The notes under the pieces are model-generated. The model was not told where the DNA came from and ran no database searches. It was given only the letters and a program-made list of their open reading frames with translations. A stretch of 64,000 nt of DNA from Flavobacterium fluvii (GTDB lineage: Bacteria > Bacteroidota > Bacteroidia > Flavobacteriales > Flavobacteriaceae), in contig NZ_FQWB01000001.1 of the NCBI RefSeq assembly GCF_900129545.1, forward strand, positions 682,001-746,000, written 5' to 3'. Positions 27,356 through 35,721 of the stretch are shown in pieces. Every line of letters begins with the position of its first letter. The stretch's first letter is position 1. Both the position numbers and the translations under genes were made by a program.

Positions 27356-28747
27356 TTAATTTGCTGTATTTCTTTTGTCGTTTAATTCGTGTCCAATTGT
27401 TTCCAGTTTTTCTTCGGTGAGCGGATAGAATAGTATGAAAAGTACCGAAATTGCCGCTGCCGTTGCCGGAAGAATGCTCAACATCAACTGGATTCCGTTT
27501 TGGGTTACCGCAGTTTGTTCCACATTGGCTTGAAAGCCGTAATATCCCAAAAGCCATCCTGTTGCGGCTCCACCAATTGTCCATCCAAATTTTTGCGACA
27601 TCGAGGAAGCGGAAAAAACAAGTCCCGTGGCTCTTCTTCCTTGTTTCCATTCTGAATAATCAGCACTGTCGGCATACATGGACCAGATTAACGGGAAGAT
27701 GCAACCCGCGCAAATGCTGATCAGTACTTGGAAAACCATAATCAGCAGCACGTCTTCTTTTCCAAGAAAATAGAAGATGACGCTTAGAACAGCCGCCATT
27801 GCCATTGCTCCGAAAAAGGTGTTTTTTTTGCCTATTTTATTGGCAATCGGGGTGGCTGCAATTACTCCGACAATATTGGCTGCTTGCCCTAAAACAAAGT
27901 ATAAGGAAGTGGGCGTCATGGCAAAATTCTCTCCAAAAGCATTGAAACTGTAGCTTACCGTGCTGCTCACATAGTATTTGAAATAATAAACCGCAGCTCC
28001 ATCACGAATGGAATTAAAAATCAATGCGCCGATTCCCGCACCTAAAAGAATCCACCAAGGCTTGTTTTTCAAGAGGTCGTTTAAATCTTCTTTCAAGTTT
28101 GGTTTTTCGTCAGAAATAGGTTCCACCCTTTCTTTGGTCAAGATAAAACAAGACCAAAAGAAGGTAGTAGTTATGATTCCGAAAACAATTATGGTGTATA
28201 ACCAACCGGTTTTGGAATTAAGATTGCCTCCAAAATGGGTTACCAAAGGTTCTATCAACCAAAGAGCCAAAAGACTTCCGCCAAAGGCAAAAACCATTCG
28301 ATAAGAAGAAAGCGTCGTTCTTTCTTTTCTGTCCGATGACATTACTCCAAGCAAGGAAGCATAAGGAACATTGATGATGGAATAGATCATCATCATCAAC
28401 GAATAGGTTACGTAAGCATAAATTATTTTTCCTTTTTCGTCAAAATCGGGCGTGTAAAAAGTCAGGATGCCTATCAATGCAAATGGAATGGCTGTCCATA
28501 AAAGATAAGGCCTGAATTTGCCCCAACGCGTTTTGGTTCGGTCTGCCATAATTCCGACAAATGGGTCAAAACAAGAATCCCAAATCCGTGTAATCAAGAA
28601 CATGGTTCCAACAACGGCGGGTGCCATTCCGAAAACATCGGTATAAAAAAACATGAGATACATGCTGAATATTTTCCAAAACATCGAGGAGGCGGCATCT
28701 CCCAATCCGTAACCAATTTTTTCTTTTAAGCTAACTTTGTCTTGCAT
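27356..28747 (-). CDS. GPH-family sugar:cation symporter (probable mannobiose importer)
   Basis: Inner-membrane carrier of the glycoside-pentoside-hexuronide:cation symporter family, 463 residues, 12 predicted helices. Typical segments are KIGYGLGDAASSMFWKIFSMYLMFFYTDVFG at the N-terminus, TRIWDSCFDPFVGIMADRTKTRWGKFRPYLLW after helix 2, and a late GCIFPLIWSMYADSADYSEWKQGRRATG. The position between GH26 and GH130 makes beta-1,4-mannobiose the likely cargo. This single carrier is the only transporter in the mannan locus, since no SusC/SusD pair accompanies it. Confidence 0.92.
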   Translation of the reverse strand: MQDKVSLKEKIGYGLGDAASSMFWKIFSMYLMFFYTDVFGMAPAVVGTMFLITRIWDSCFDPFVGIMADRTKTRWGKFRPYLLWTAIPFALIGILTFYTPDFDEKGKIIYAYVTYSLMMMIYSIINVPYASLLGVMSSDRKERTTLSSYRMVFAFGGSLLALWLIEPLVTHFGGNLNSKTGWLYTIIVFGIITTTFFWSCFILTKERVEPISDEKPNLKEDLNDLLKNKPWWILLGAGIGALIFNSIRDGAAVYYFKYYVSSTVSYSFNAFGENFAMTPTSLYFVLGQAANIVGVIAATPIANKIGKKNTFFGAMAMAAVLSVIFYFLGKEDVLLIMVFQVLISICAGCIFPLIWSMYADSADYSEWKQGRRATGLVFSASSMSQKFGWTIGGAATGWLLGYYGFQANVEQTAVTQNGIQLMLSILPATAAAISVLFILFYPLTEEKLETIGHELNDKRNTAN

Positions 28748-28779
28748 TTTTTGGGTTTTATCGTCTTTGGATTAGTAAA

Positions 28780-29925
28780 TTATTTTTTATAAATTTTTTC
28801 TTTGGCAAGGTCTTTCTCGAATAAAATTTGGTCCAGATGATAAAAATCGACAAAATCTTTTTCGCTCACTTGGCCTTTGTAGGGCGCATAATAATGCATT
28901 TTTTTCTCGCTTTCCTGCCAGCCGTGGTTTCTCCAAACCAAAACATAGGAAATTTTATAATCGCCAATGGCTTTCATCAAGGTATTTGTCCACCATTTGT
29001 CAAACGGAATTGCCTCGTAACCCGTTTCGGCAAAAGCCGTGATTTTGTTTTGCTCCTTGGCCACTTCGTCCATTATCTTGAACTGGCTTTGGCAATTTTC
29101 GACGAAGGAATTGTCTTTTGTAGGGTCGCTGTATTGGTATTTGTCAAAACTCAAAACGTCGGCATAATCCAATCCTGGATAATATTCCAAGAATTCTTGT
29201 TTGGACTTAAAATCAGCCGTGTTGTACACATAGATTAAATTATGAATCCCTTTTTCTTGAAAATACGCCATCGAGAATTTCCACAAAGCCTTGAATTCTT
29301 CCGGGCTAGCATTGTTTTTGCACCACCAAAACCAAGTCCCGGTCAATTCGTGATAAGGACGATATAAAATTGGAATTGGTTTTCCGTTTTTGTCTTTCAA
29401 AGTTGAAATAAATTTTACGCCCTCGTCCAACCAAGACTTGAATTTTTCGTGACTTTCACCTCCAGGCAAAGCCGATGTCAATGATTTTGGAGAAATGTCC
29501 CAAGCATTTTTTCCAGTTAACGGATTGTCGAAATGCCAGCTAAGGGTAATAATTCCGCCTCGAGAATGACCTTCTTTAATGTATTGTCGCATTTTGTCAA
29601 AAGGAACGCCATCAATATTCTTGTCTGATTTTTTTTCCAACCCTGCAAGATCCCAACCATACACCGCGGGATAATCTCCCGTAACTTCTTTTACGTCGCT
29701 TTTCCCTGCTTCATATTTCCAGTTTACGCCATAGGCCAAATCGTCTTGGTGGCCAAACAGGATTCCTTTATGGTTTAATTTTTTTAAATTGTTGTACAAT
29801 ACCTTGGTTTCTGGTGTTGCTTTTTTGTCTGAAAGAGACGATTTAGTATCAGTGGTTTGTGCTTTTGAAGGACATAAGAATCCTATTGACAAATAGATAC
29901 AAATTACCGTTATTTTTTTTCTCAT
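28780..29925 (-). CDS. GH26 beta-mannanase (mannobiose-forming type)
   Basis: Hydrolyses beta-1,4-mannan, likely releasing mannobiose. From the ATG at 29925 it has 381 residues and a signal peptide ending CPSKAQ; an upstream ATG at 29973 would add 16 residues that spoil the signal, so I reject it. Catalytic features: acid/base Glu193 in RPYHELTGTWFWW and nucleophile Glu300 in ITAFAETGYE; GILFGHQDDLAYGVNW and GGIITLSWHFDNP are also GH26 hallmarks. It is the first gene of the six-gene operon GH26, GPH, GH130, epimerase, GH5, GH97, with a well-formed promoter about 80 bases upstream. Confidence 0.94.
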   Translation of the reverse strand: MRKKITVICIYLSIGFLCPSKAQTTDTKSSLSDKKATPETKVLYNNLKKLNHKGILFGHQDDLAYGVNWKYEAGKSDVKEVTGDYPAVYGWDLAGLEKKSDKNIDGVPFDKMRQYIKEGHSRGGIITLSWHFDNPLTGKNAWDISPKSLTSALPGGESHEKFKSWLDEGVKFISTLKDKNGKPIPILYRPYHELTGTWFWWCKNNASPEEFKALWKFSMAYFQEKGIHNLIYVYNTADFKSKQEFLEYYPGLDYADVLSFDKYQYSDPTKDNSFVENCQSQFKIMDEVAKEQNKITAFAETGYEAIPFDKWWTNTLMKAIGDYKISYVLVWRNHGWQESEKKMHYYAPYKGQVSEKDFVDFYHLDQILFEKDLAKEKIYKK

Positions 29926-29994
29926 GAAATTGGTTGTTGTTTTGAAAGCCGTAAAAGGCCATTTTTTAACCACAGGTTTGTTAATTCGGTTATT

Positions 29995-30024
29995 TTTGAA
30001 TTGTAATAAACAAAAATATTTTTG
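29995..30024 (+). promoter_or_regulatory. Candidate divergent promoter towards the AraC gene
   Basis: TTTG (29995-29998), 18-base spacer, TATTTTTG (30017-30024). The -7 box overlaps the minus-strand -7 box in the 14-base perfect palindrome CAAAAATATTTTTG (30011-30024). The leader to the AraC ATG would be about 170 bases, which is long, so this is less sure than the minus-strand promoter. Confidence 0.5.
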
Positions 30025-30039
30025 AATAGTATTGTCAAA
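30011..30039 (-). promoter_or_regulatory. Promoter of the mannan operon (minus strand)
   Basis: On the minus strand TTTG (plus 30036-30039), a 17-base spacer, then TATTTTTG (plus 30011-30018) fit the Bacteroidota -33/-7 consensus. The start would lie near 30004, about 80 bases before the GH26 ATG. Confidence 0.65.
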
Positions 30040-30199
30040 ATTATAAAAAGTTGACTTATTAAAAGAGATTAATGTTTTTTATAAATAGTAATCCTAAAAA
30101 TACTGTAATTATATATTTCAAAGATAATTTGATGATTCTATCTGAAACAATATTATTTTATCAATTTTATATCATATTATTGCATATAAAAAATGCGAA

Positions 30200-31078
30200 A
30201 TGAGTAATCTTAAAAATTTTTATAGAGAAATACCGCCACTTTCTCCACTGGATAGTTTCTTGGTTTTCGACAGGATCAAGGATACTTTTGATTTTCCGGT
30301 GCATTATCATCCCGAGTTCGAGATCAATTTTATTCTAAATGGTAAAGGCGTAAGACGCGTTGTTGGAGACAATATCGAAGAAATCGACGATGTCGAATTG
30401 GCTCTAATTGGCCCTAATTTATACCATGGTTGGGAGTTGAATAAATGTTCGAGCAAACAAATTCACGAGATCACCATTCAATTTCACAATGATTTATTTC
30501 CGGAATCGATGTTGTCCAGAAGGATCATGGGGCCCATAAAAGACATGTTTAACAGATCCATTCACGGGATTTTATTTTCGAAAAAAATCGCTGAAGAGCT
30601 TACGCCAAGGCTGATTAAAATATCAAAACTGGACGGAATGGATTATTTTTTGGAGATCACTTCCATATTATATGATCTTGCCAATTCCAGAAATCAGCGG
30701 CTATTGTCAACGTATACGGTAGATTATGCTATTTTTGACGATTACGACAAAATGAAATTGGTTTATGAATACGTGCAAAAAAACTTTGCCGAAAAAATAT
30801 CATTGGAAGATGTTTCCAGGGTGGCCAGCATGACGAGTATCTCCTTTAATCGATTTATAAAAAAGCGTACCGGAAAAACTTTTGTCAATTACATCAACGA
30901 CATCAGGATAGGGTATGCGGCGAGGTGGCTGGTGGAAAAAGACTTGAGCATTTCCGAAATTGCATTCAAGTCCGGCTTTAACAACATTGCCAATTTCAAC
31001 AGAAGTTTCAAGTCAATCAAAAAGCGCACTCCAAGCCAATATCGGGAAGATTTCTCTGGGTTGAAACGCATTCTTTAA
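30200..31078 (+). CDS. AraC-family transcriptional regulator (cupin sensor)
   Basis: Probable activator of the mannan genes on both sides. 292 residues: an N-terminal cupin (about 20-100) with FDFPVHYHPEFEINFILNGKGVR and GPNLYHGWEL, which binds the inducing sugar, and a C-terminal double helix-turn-helix (about 190-288) with ISLEDVSRVASMTSISFNRFIKKRTG and LSISEIAFKSGFNNIANFNRSFK, then KRTPSQYR. It stands alone and is divergent from the GH26 operon, with the shared promoter region 29926-30199. Bacteroidota mannan loci more often use hybrid two-component or ECF/anti-sigma control, so an AraC here is of note. Confidence 0.92.
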   Translation: MSNLKNFYREIPPLSPLDSFLVFDRIKDTFDFPVHYHPEFEINFILNGKGVRRVVGDNIEEIDDVELALIGPNLYHGWELNKCSSKQIHEITIQFHNDLFPESMLSRRIMGPIKDMFNRSIHGILFSKKIAEELTPRLIKISKLDGMDYFLEITSILYDLANSRNQRLLSTYTVDYAIFDDYDKMKLVYEYVQKNFAEKISLEDVSRVASMTSISFNRFIKKRTGKTFVNYINDIRIGYAARWLVEKDLSISEIAFKSGFNNIANFNRSFKSIKKRTPSQYREDFSGLKRIL

Positions 31079-31348
31079 TTTTTGATTATTATTAATCGAA
31101 GTTCAAGTTGTTGCTTTTTTAAGATTTTTTTCCCTGGCTTAATTTCACTTTGCCAGTTTATTCTTTATTGTACAATTTTAGCAATTCTTGGGAAAAACTC
31201 GATTTGTTTGTTTAATGATTATTTGGTTTTAAGACAACTTCAATACTATTGTGTTAAATTTTTGATTGTAATTTGATAATAAAGTATCATTTTTCTTAGT
31301 CAAGAATCTCTATCATTGTATATTACATAAGTCGTTAAAATTCATTAA

Positions 31349-34234
31349 ATGAAAAACACCCACACAACATCTTTTCTATTATTTATATCCTTTAGTTTTT
31401 GTATCTCTGTTTTTTCGCAATCTTCTTCAAACAGTAAGAACAGGGAACACATTTCCATAGATAAAAATTGGCAATTTGCCTTCGGTCATCCTTTCGATAC
31501 CGCCAAAGATTTTAATACTGGAACAGGCTATTTCTCTTATTTGGCCAAAATTGCCTATGGTGACGGAGCAGCTGCTGCCGATTTTGATGACCGCTCTTGG
31601 CGAAAATTGGATTTACCGCACGATTGGGCAGTGGAACAAGGTTTTAGTGAAAAGGCAAGTTACAGTCACGGATTCAAAAATATTGGAAGACCGTTTCCCG
31701 AGACCAGCATTGGTTGGTACCGAAAAAAAATATCGATTCCCGAAGCCGATTTGGGTCGCAGAATCCATATCGCTTTTGATGGCGTTTTTCGCAATTCGAC
31801 AGTTTGGTTCAACGGACATTATCTAGGAATCAACCCATCTGGATATTTGGGTTTCGAATATGATGTTACCGATTATGTTAATTATGGGGGCGAAAACACA
31901 ATCGCCGTTCGGGTCGATGCGATGATGGAAGAAGGCTGGTTTTACGAAGGAGCCGGAATCTACCGCCACGTATGGTTGAACAAGACCAGCCCTTTACACG
32001 TTCCCGCAGACGGAACTTTTGTAAGCACTACTAAACTCGAAAAAAATAATGCTGAATTGTCTTCTAAAGTTTCGGTAATTAATGAGGGAAACAAAATACA
32101 AGATTTCAAAATAGTCCAGACCGTTTACGACAGTGCCGGAAAATCAATCGCTACTGCAACTATCGACAATCTGAATTTGAGACCAATGGAAACCAAAGAA
32201 TTCAGTGCAGAATTAGCCGTTGCAAATCCTAAACTTTGGTCGGTTGATGATCCGTATTTGCACAAAATGGTGACCAACATCTATGCAGGAACTGAATTGG
32301 TAGATACTCAAACCACCACTTTTGGAATCCGAACTTTGCGTTTTGATGCCAACGAAGGATTCTTTTTGAACGGAAAGCATCTTAAAATAAAAGGAACCAA
32401 TAATCACCAAGACCACGCAGGAGTTGGTGCGGCAATGCCCGATGGTTTGCAGGATTTTAGAATTGCGGCTTTAAAATCATTTGGTTCCAATGCCTATCGA
32501 TGTTCCCACAATCCGCCAACACCGGAACTAGTGGATGCCTGCGACCGTCTAGGAATGGTAGTGATAGACGAAACCCGATTAATGGGAATTACAAATACAC
32601 AACTTGACGAATTAAAGCGAATGATGCTTCGCGACCGAAACCATCCGAGCATTATTAGTTGGTCTATCGCCAACGAAGAATGGGGAGTGGAAGGAAATAT
32701 CACTGGTGCTCGAATGGCCAGAACTATGCAGGATTTTGCCAAAACAATCGACACCACAAGAGGAATAACGGCTGGAATTAGCGGTAATTGGGATAACGGT
32801 ATTGCAACTGCCGTGGATATTGTTGGCTACAATTACATCAAACACGGAGGCAAGGAAACTACCGATAAACACCATAGAGAATTTCCAAATCTTGCCAGTT
32901 GGGGCACCGAGGAAGGCTCGACTTTCGCAACCCGAGGTATTTATTTTGAGGACAATGAAAAGCAATACAAACCAGCCTACGATTTTCCGCAATCGGCCAA
33001 TGCGCACAGCATAGAACAGGGTTGGAAACATTACGATTCCAGAGCCTATTTGGCTGGAATGTTTATTTGGACCGGCTTTGACTACCGTGGCGAACCCACT
33101 CCGTATGTTTGGCCGGCGACAGGTTCCTATTTTGGGATGTTGGATCAATGCGGTTTTTACAAAGACGACGCTTGGTATTTAAAATCGTGGTGGGGAACCG
33201 AACCCGTTTTGCACCTGCTCCCACATTGGAATTGGAAAGGAAAAGAAGGACAGCCCATAGATGTTTGGGCCTACAGCAATTGCGATGAAGTGGAGCTTTT
33301 TCTAAACAAAAAAAGTCTAGGAAAAAAGTCTATGGAAAAAAATGGCCATTTGGAATGGAAAGTCAATTACGCACTAGGAACTTTGGAAGCTATTGGCTAT
33401 AAAAACGGAAAGAAAACCCTAACCGAAACCGTAAAAACCACTTTCGATGCCGTCGCCATTGGTTTGGAATCCAATGTAAAAACAATGAAGGTGAATAATG
33501 TGGATATCGCAATGATTACCGTCGATACCAAAGACAAATCGGGTTTGCGAGTACCCACTTCCGAAAACGAAATTGCCTTTGTCATTTCGGGTCCGGGAAA
33601 AATAATTGGTGTCGGAAACGGGAAACCAACTTCTGTGGAACCCGACCAATTTTTGGAGACCAACACGGTTATCAATATTTCGAACCTAAAAGAAAAAATC
33701 GTCAATTCTATTTCAGAAACCGCCGTAACGGATGATAATCTTGATGTTTCCAATTGGGACAACGCTTTCAAGGACAACCGCGACACCATCTTCGGCAAGA
33801 AAGCCAAGGCCGTTGTTTATCGAACCGATTTTGATTTGCCCGAAAATTTCAGGGAAACCAAAATCAATCTGTTTTACAACAGCATCGGGCAATCGCAGTC
33901 CATTTACATCAACGGAAAATTAATCGCCAATGCCATTCCCGAAAAAAAGAAAGGAGACACTTTTGTGCTCGACAAAGCCAATCTCCGAGCCGGAAAAAAT
34001 ACCATTGCCATCGTTGCCGTTCCTTTAATTTACAAATATAAATGGGGAACCGTGAACACGAATCCCGGAACCATCCAAATCATCACTTCGGCACCAACAT
34101 GGAAGCGCACGCTGTTCAGCGGTTTGGCACAAGTCATCGTGCAGTCAACCGGAGAAACAGGTGAAATCACATTGACAGCAACCGGCAACGGACTCAAAAA
34201 AGCAGAAATAAAAATAAATGCAACAAAACCATAA
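31349..34234 (+). CDS. GH2 beta-galactosidase-like enzyme
   Basis: Exo-beta-glycosidase of 961 residues with a signal peptide ending SVFSQ. Domains in order: sugar-binding jelly roll (about 35-215, DLPHDWAVEQGF, NPSGYLGFEYDVT), Ig-like domain (about 218-330), TIM barrel (about 335-620) with acid/base Glu443 in SWSIANEEWG and a nucleophile Glu about 521 in ASWGTEEGS, then DUF4982-type and C-terminal beta domains (KVNNVDIAMITVDTKDKSGL; VYRTDFDLPENFRETKINLF). Beta-galactosidase fits best; beta-mannosidase activity in this locus is possible and would complete mannan breakdown. A 238-base gap with repeats separates it from GH27. Confidence 0.87.
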   Translation: MKNTHTTSFLLFISFSFCISVFSQSSSNSKNREHISIDKNWQFAFGHPFDTAKDFNTGTGYFSYLAKIAYGDGAAAADFDDRSWRKLDLPHDWAVEQGFSEKASYSHGFKNIGRPFPETSIGWYRKKISIPEADLGRRIHIAFDGVFRNSTVWFNGHYLGINPSGYLGFEYDVTDYVNYGGENTIAVRVDAMMEEGWFYEGAGIYRHVWLNKTSPLHVPADGTFVSTTKLEKNNAELSSKVSVINEGNKIQDFKIVQTVYDSAGKSIATATIDNLNLRPMETKEFSAELAVANPKLWSVDDPYLHKMVTNIYAGTELVDTQTTTFGIRTLRFDANEGFFLNGKHLKIKGTNNHQDHAGVGAAMPDGLQDFRIAALKSFGSNAYRCSHNPPTPELVDACDRLGMVVIDETRLMGITNTQLDELKRMMLRDRNHPSIISWSIANEEWGVEGNITGARMARTMQDFAKTIDTTRGITAGISGNWDNGIATAVDIVGYNYIKHGGKETTDKHHREFPNLASWGTEEGSTFATRGIYFEDNEKQYKPAYDFPQSANAHSIEQGWKHYDSRAYLAGMFIWTGFDYRGEPTPYVWPATGSYFGMLDQCGFYKDDAWYLKSWWGTEPVLHLLPHWNWKGKEGQPIDVWAYSNCDEVELFLNKKSLGKKSMEKNGHLEWKVNYALGTLEAIGYKNGKKTLTETVKTTFDAVAIGLESNVKTMKVNNVDIAMITVDTKDKSGLRVPTSENEIAFVISGPGKIIGVGNGKPTSVEPDQFLETNTVINISNLKEKIVNSISETAVTDDNLDVSNWDNAFKDNRDTIFGKKAKAVVYRTDFDLPENFRETKINLFYNSIGQSQSIYINGKLIANAIPEKKKGDTFVLDKANLRAGKNTIAIVAVPLIYKYKWGTVNTNPGTIQIITSAPTWKRTLFSGLAQVIVQSTGETGEITLTATGNGLKKAEIKINATKP

Positions 34235-34241
34235 ATAAGAA

Positions 34242-34331
34242 TTAGGGCGTGACCACAAGGGTCGGGCTGTACGTTCCCGCTTCCCGATGAAAAATCGGGA
34301 GAGCTCCACTGCCATCCCTCACGCAAACCCT
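34242..34331. repeat. Structured GC-rich intergenic element
   Basis: A 90-base element with an outer stem GCGTGA (34247-34252) / TCACGC (34319-34324), a short ACC/GGT hairpin at 34252-34262, and a 7-bp hairpin TCCCGAT (34282-34288) / ATCGGGA (34294-34300) with a five-base loop. It is clearly more GC-rich than its surroundings. The frame GGGCGTG...GGGTCGGGCT...CCATCCCTCACGC resembles an intergenic repeat I recall from many flavobacterial genomes; no database check was possible. Confidence 0.7.
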
Positions 34332-34359
34332 GCAAAACAAGGCTATTCTGTTTTTAAAA

Positions 34360-34390
34360 AAATCTGCGTAAATCTGCTAGATCTGCGTGC
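34360..34390. repeat. Short direct repeats of (A)ATCTGCGT
   Basis: Three near-copies in 30 bases: AATCTGCGTA, AATCTGCTAG, ATCTGCGTGC. Bacteroidota intergenic regions often carry this 'ATCTGCGT' word in clusters; the role is unknown. Confidence 0.6.
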
Positions 34391-34472
34391 CTACATTTTC
34401 AACAAATCTTTAAATAAAAAAAGATTTCTAATTAAAACAAAACCAAAAAAAAAACCACAAACACTAACCAAA

Positions 34473-35711
34473 ATGAAAAAAATACTTCTCACATTACTTT
34501 TAAGCAGCATGACAATTTCGGGTTTCTCGCAAGGGAATGTCTATAAACAAGGCTCTGGAAAATTCGAAGGACTTGCCATGACACCTCCAATGGGTTGGAA
34601 CTCTTGGAACACTTTCGAAACCAACATCGATGAAAAACTAGTTAAAGAAACCGCCGACATTATGGTCTCCACCGGAATGGCTGCCGCAGGATACAATTAT
34701 ATTGTCCTCGACGATGGATGGATGGCGAAAGAACGTGATGCCAACGGAAATCTAGTTCCCGACCCAATAAAATTCCCCAGCGGAATGAAATCCCTAATCG
34801 ATTATGTACACTCCAAGGGACTAAAATTCGGTTTGTACAACTGCGCCGGAACGAAAACCTGTGCAGGTTATCCAGGAACGAGAGGATACGAATATCAAGA
34901 CGCCCGTTTTTATGCCAATTTAGGAATCGATTTCTTGAAATACGATTGGTGTAACACCGCAGGAATCAATGCGCCCGAAGCCTATGCCACGATGAGCAAC
35001 GCACTCAAAACCGCCGGAAAACCCATCATTTTCAGTCTTTGCGAATGGGGTGACACTCAAGTATGGAATTGGGGAAAACCAATAGGAAACCTTTGGAGAA
35101 TTTCGGGAGATATTTACCCGTGCTTCGATTGCGAGTTTTATCACAAAGAAGGAAATTGGTCTTCATGGGGAGTGATGAAAATTGCCGAAATGCGCAAAGA
35201 CATCCGCAAATTTTCAGGCCCTGACCATTGGAACGATTTTGACATGATGGAAGTAGGCAACGGAATGACAATTGCCGAGGACAGAGCCCATTTCGCGATG
35301 TGGTGCATGTTGGCTTCGCCTCTTATTGCCGGAAATGATTTCAGAAAAATGTCCAAAGAAACCTTGGCTATTTTAACCAATAAAGAACTCATTGCCGTAA
35401 ATCAGGACAAACTGGGAATCCAAGGATTCAAGCTTTCTGCCGAAGACGGACTGGAAGTTTGGGTAAAACCTTTATCCGACGGAAATTGGGCAATCACTTT
35501 CTTGAACCGAACCGATGCTCCCAAAAAAATCAATTATGATTGGAAGAAAAATCCAATCAAGGATGCCGATTTTGGCTTTGAAGCCGATTTTAATAAAACG
35601 ACCTTCAAAATCAAGAATCTTTGGAAAAACAAGGAAGCAGGAACAACCAAAAAGAATTTCACCGCCGATCTTGCCTCCCACGACGTAATTACGCTACGAT
35701 TGATTCCTTAA
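34473..35711 (+). CDS. GH27 alpha-galactosidase
   Basis: Releases alpha-1,6-linked galactose from galactomannan fragments. The ATG at 34473 gives 412 residues with a proper signal peptide ending SGFSQ; the longer frame from 34287 would bury it. GH27 marks: TPPMGWNSWNTF at the first strand, YNYIVLDDGWM, GLKFGLYNCAGTKTCAGYPG, nucleophile Asp158 in DFLKYDWC, acid/base Asp213 in WRISGDI, then HWNDFDMMEVGN. A C-terminal beta domain (about 320-412) follows. The family is otherwise found with the GH97 galactosidase of the minus-strand operon, so two galactosidase families serve this locus. Confidence 0.93.
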   Translation: MKKILLTLLLSSMTISGFSQGNVYKQGSGKFEGLAMTPPMGWNSWNTFETNIDEKLVKETADIMVSTGMAAAGYNYIVLDDGWMAKERDANGNLVPDPIKFPSGMKSLIDYVHSKGLKFGLYNCAGTKTCAGYPGTRGYEYQDARFYANLGIDFLKYDWCNTAGINAPEAYATMSNALKTAGKPIIFSLCEWGDTQVWNWGKPIGNLWRISGDIYPCFDCEFYHKEGNWSSWGVMKIAEMRKDIRKFSGPDHWNDFDMMEVGNGMTIAEDRAHFAMWCMLASPLIAGNDFRKMSKETLAILTNKELIAVNQDKLGIQGFKLSAEDGLEVWVKPLSDGNWAITFLNRTDAPKKINYDWKKNPIKDADFGFEADFNKTTFKIKNLWKNKEAGTTKKNFTADLASHDVITLRLIP

Positions 35712-35721
35712 TTTAGATTAT

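Larger units (their letters stand above)
34235..34472. other. Intergenic region with two dispersed-repeat-like elements
   Basis: Between GH2 and GH27. It holds the structured GC-rich element 34242-34331 and the TCTGCGT repeats 34360-34390. An open frame running through it in phase with GH27 from 34287 encodes basic, unconserved sequence and is not part of the gene. Confidence 0.7.

Noticed and set aside
29926..29973. Longer start of the GH26 mannanase
   Set aside because: The 16 added residues place charged sequence before a standard signal peptide and extend towards the promoter.
34287..34472. N-terminal extension of the GH27 galactosidase
   Set aside because: The extra 62 residues are basic, come from repeat-rich DNA and precede a perfect signal peptide; the true start is 34473.
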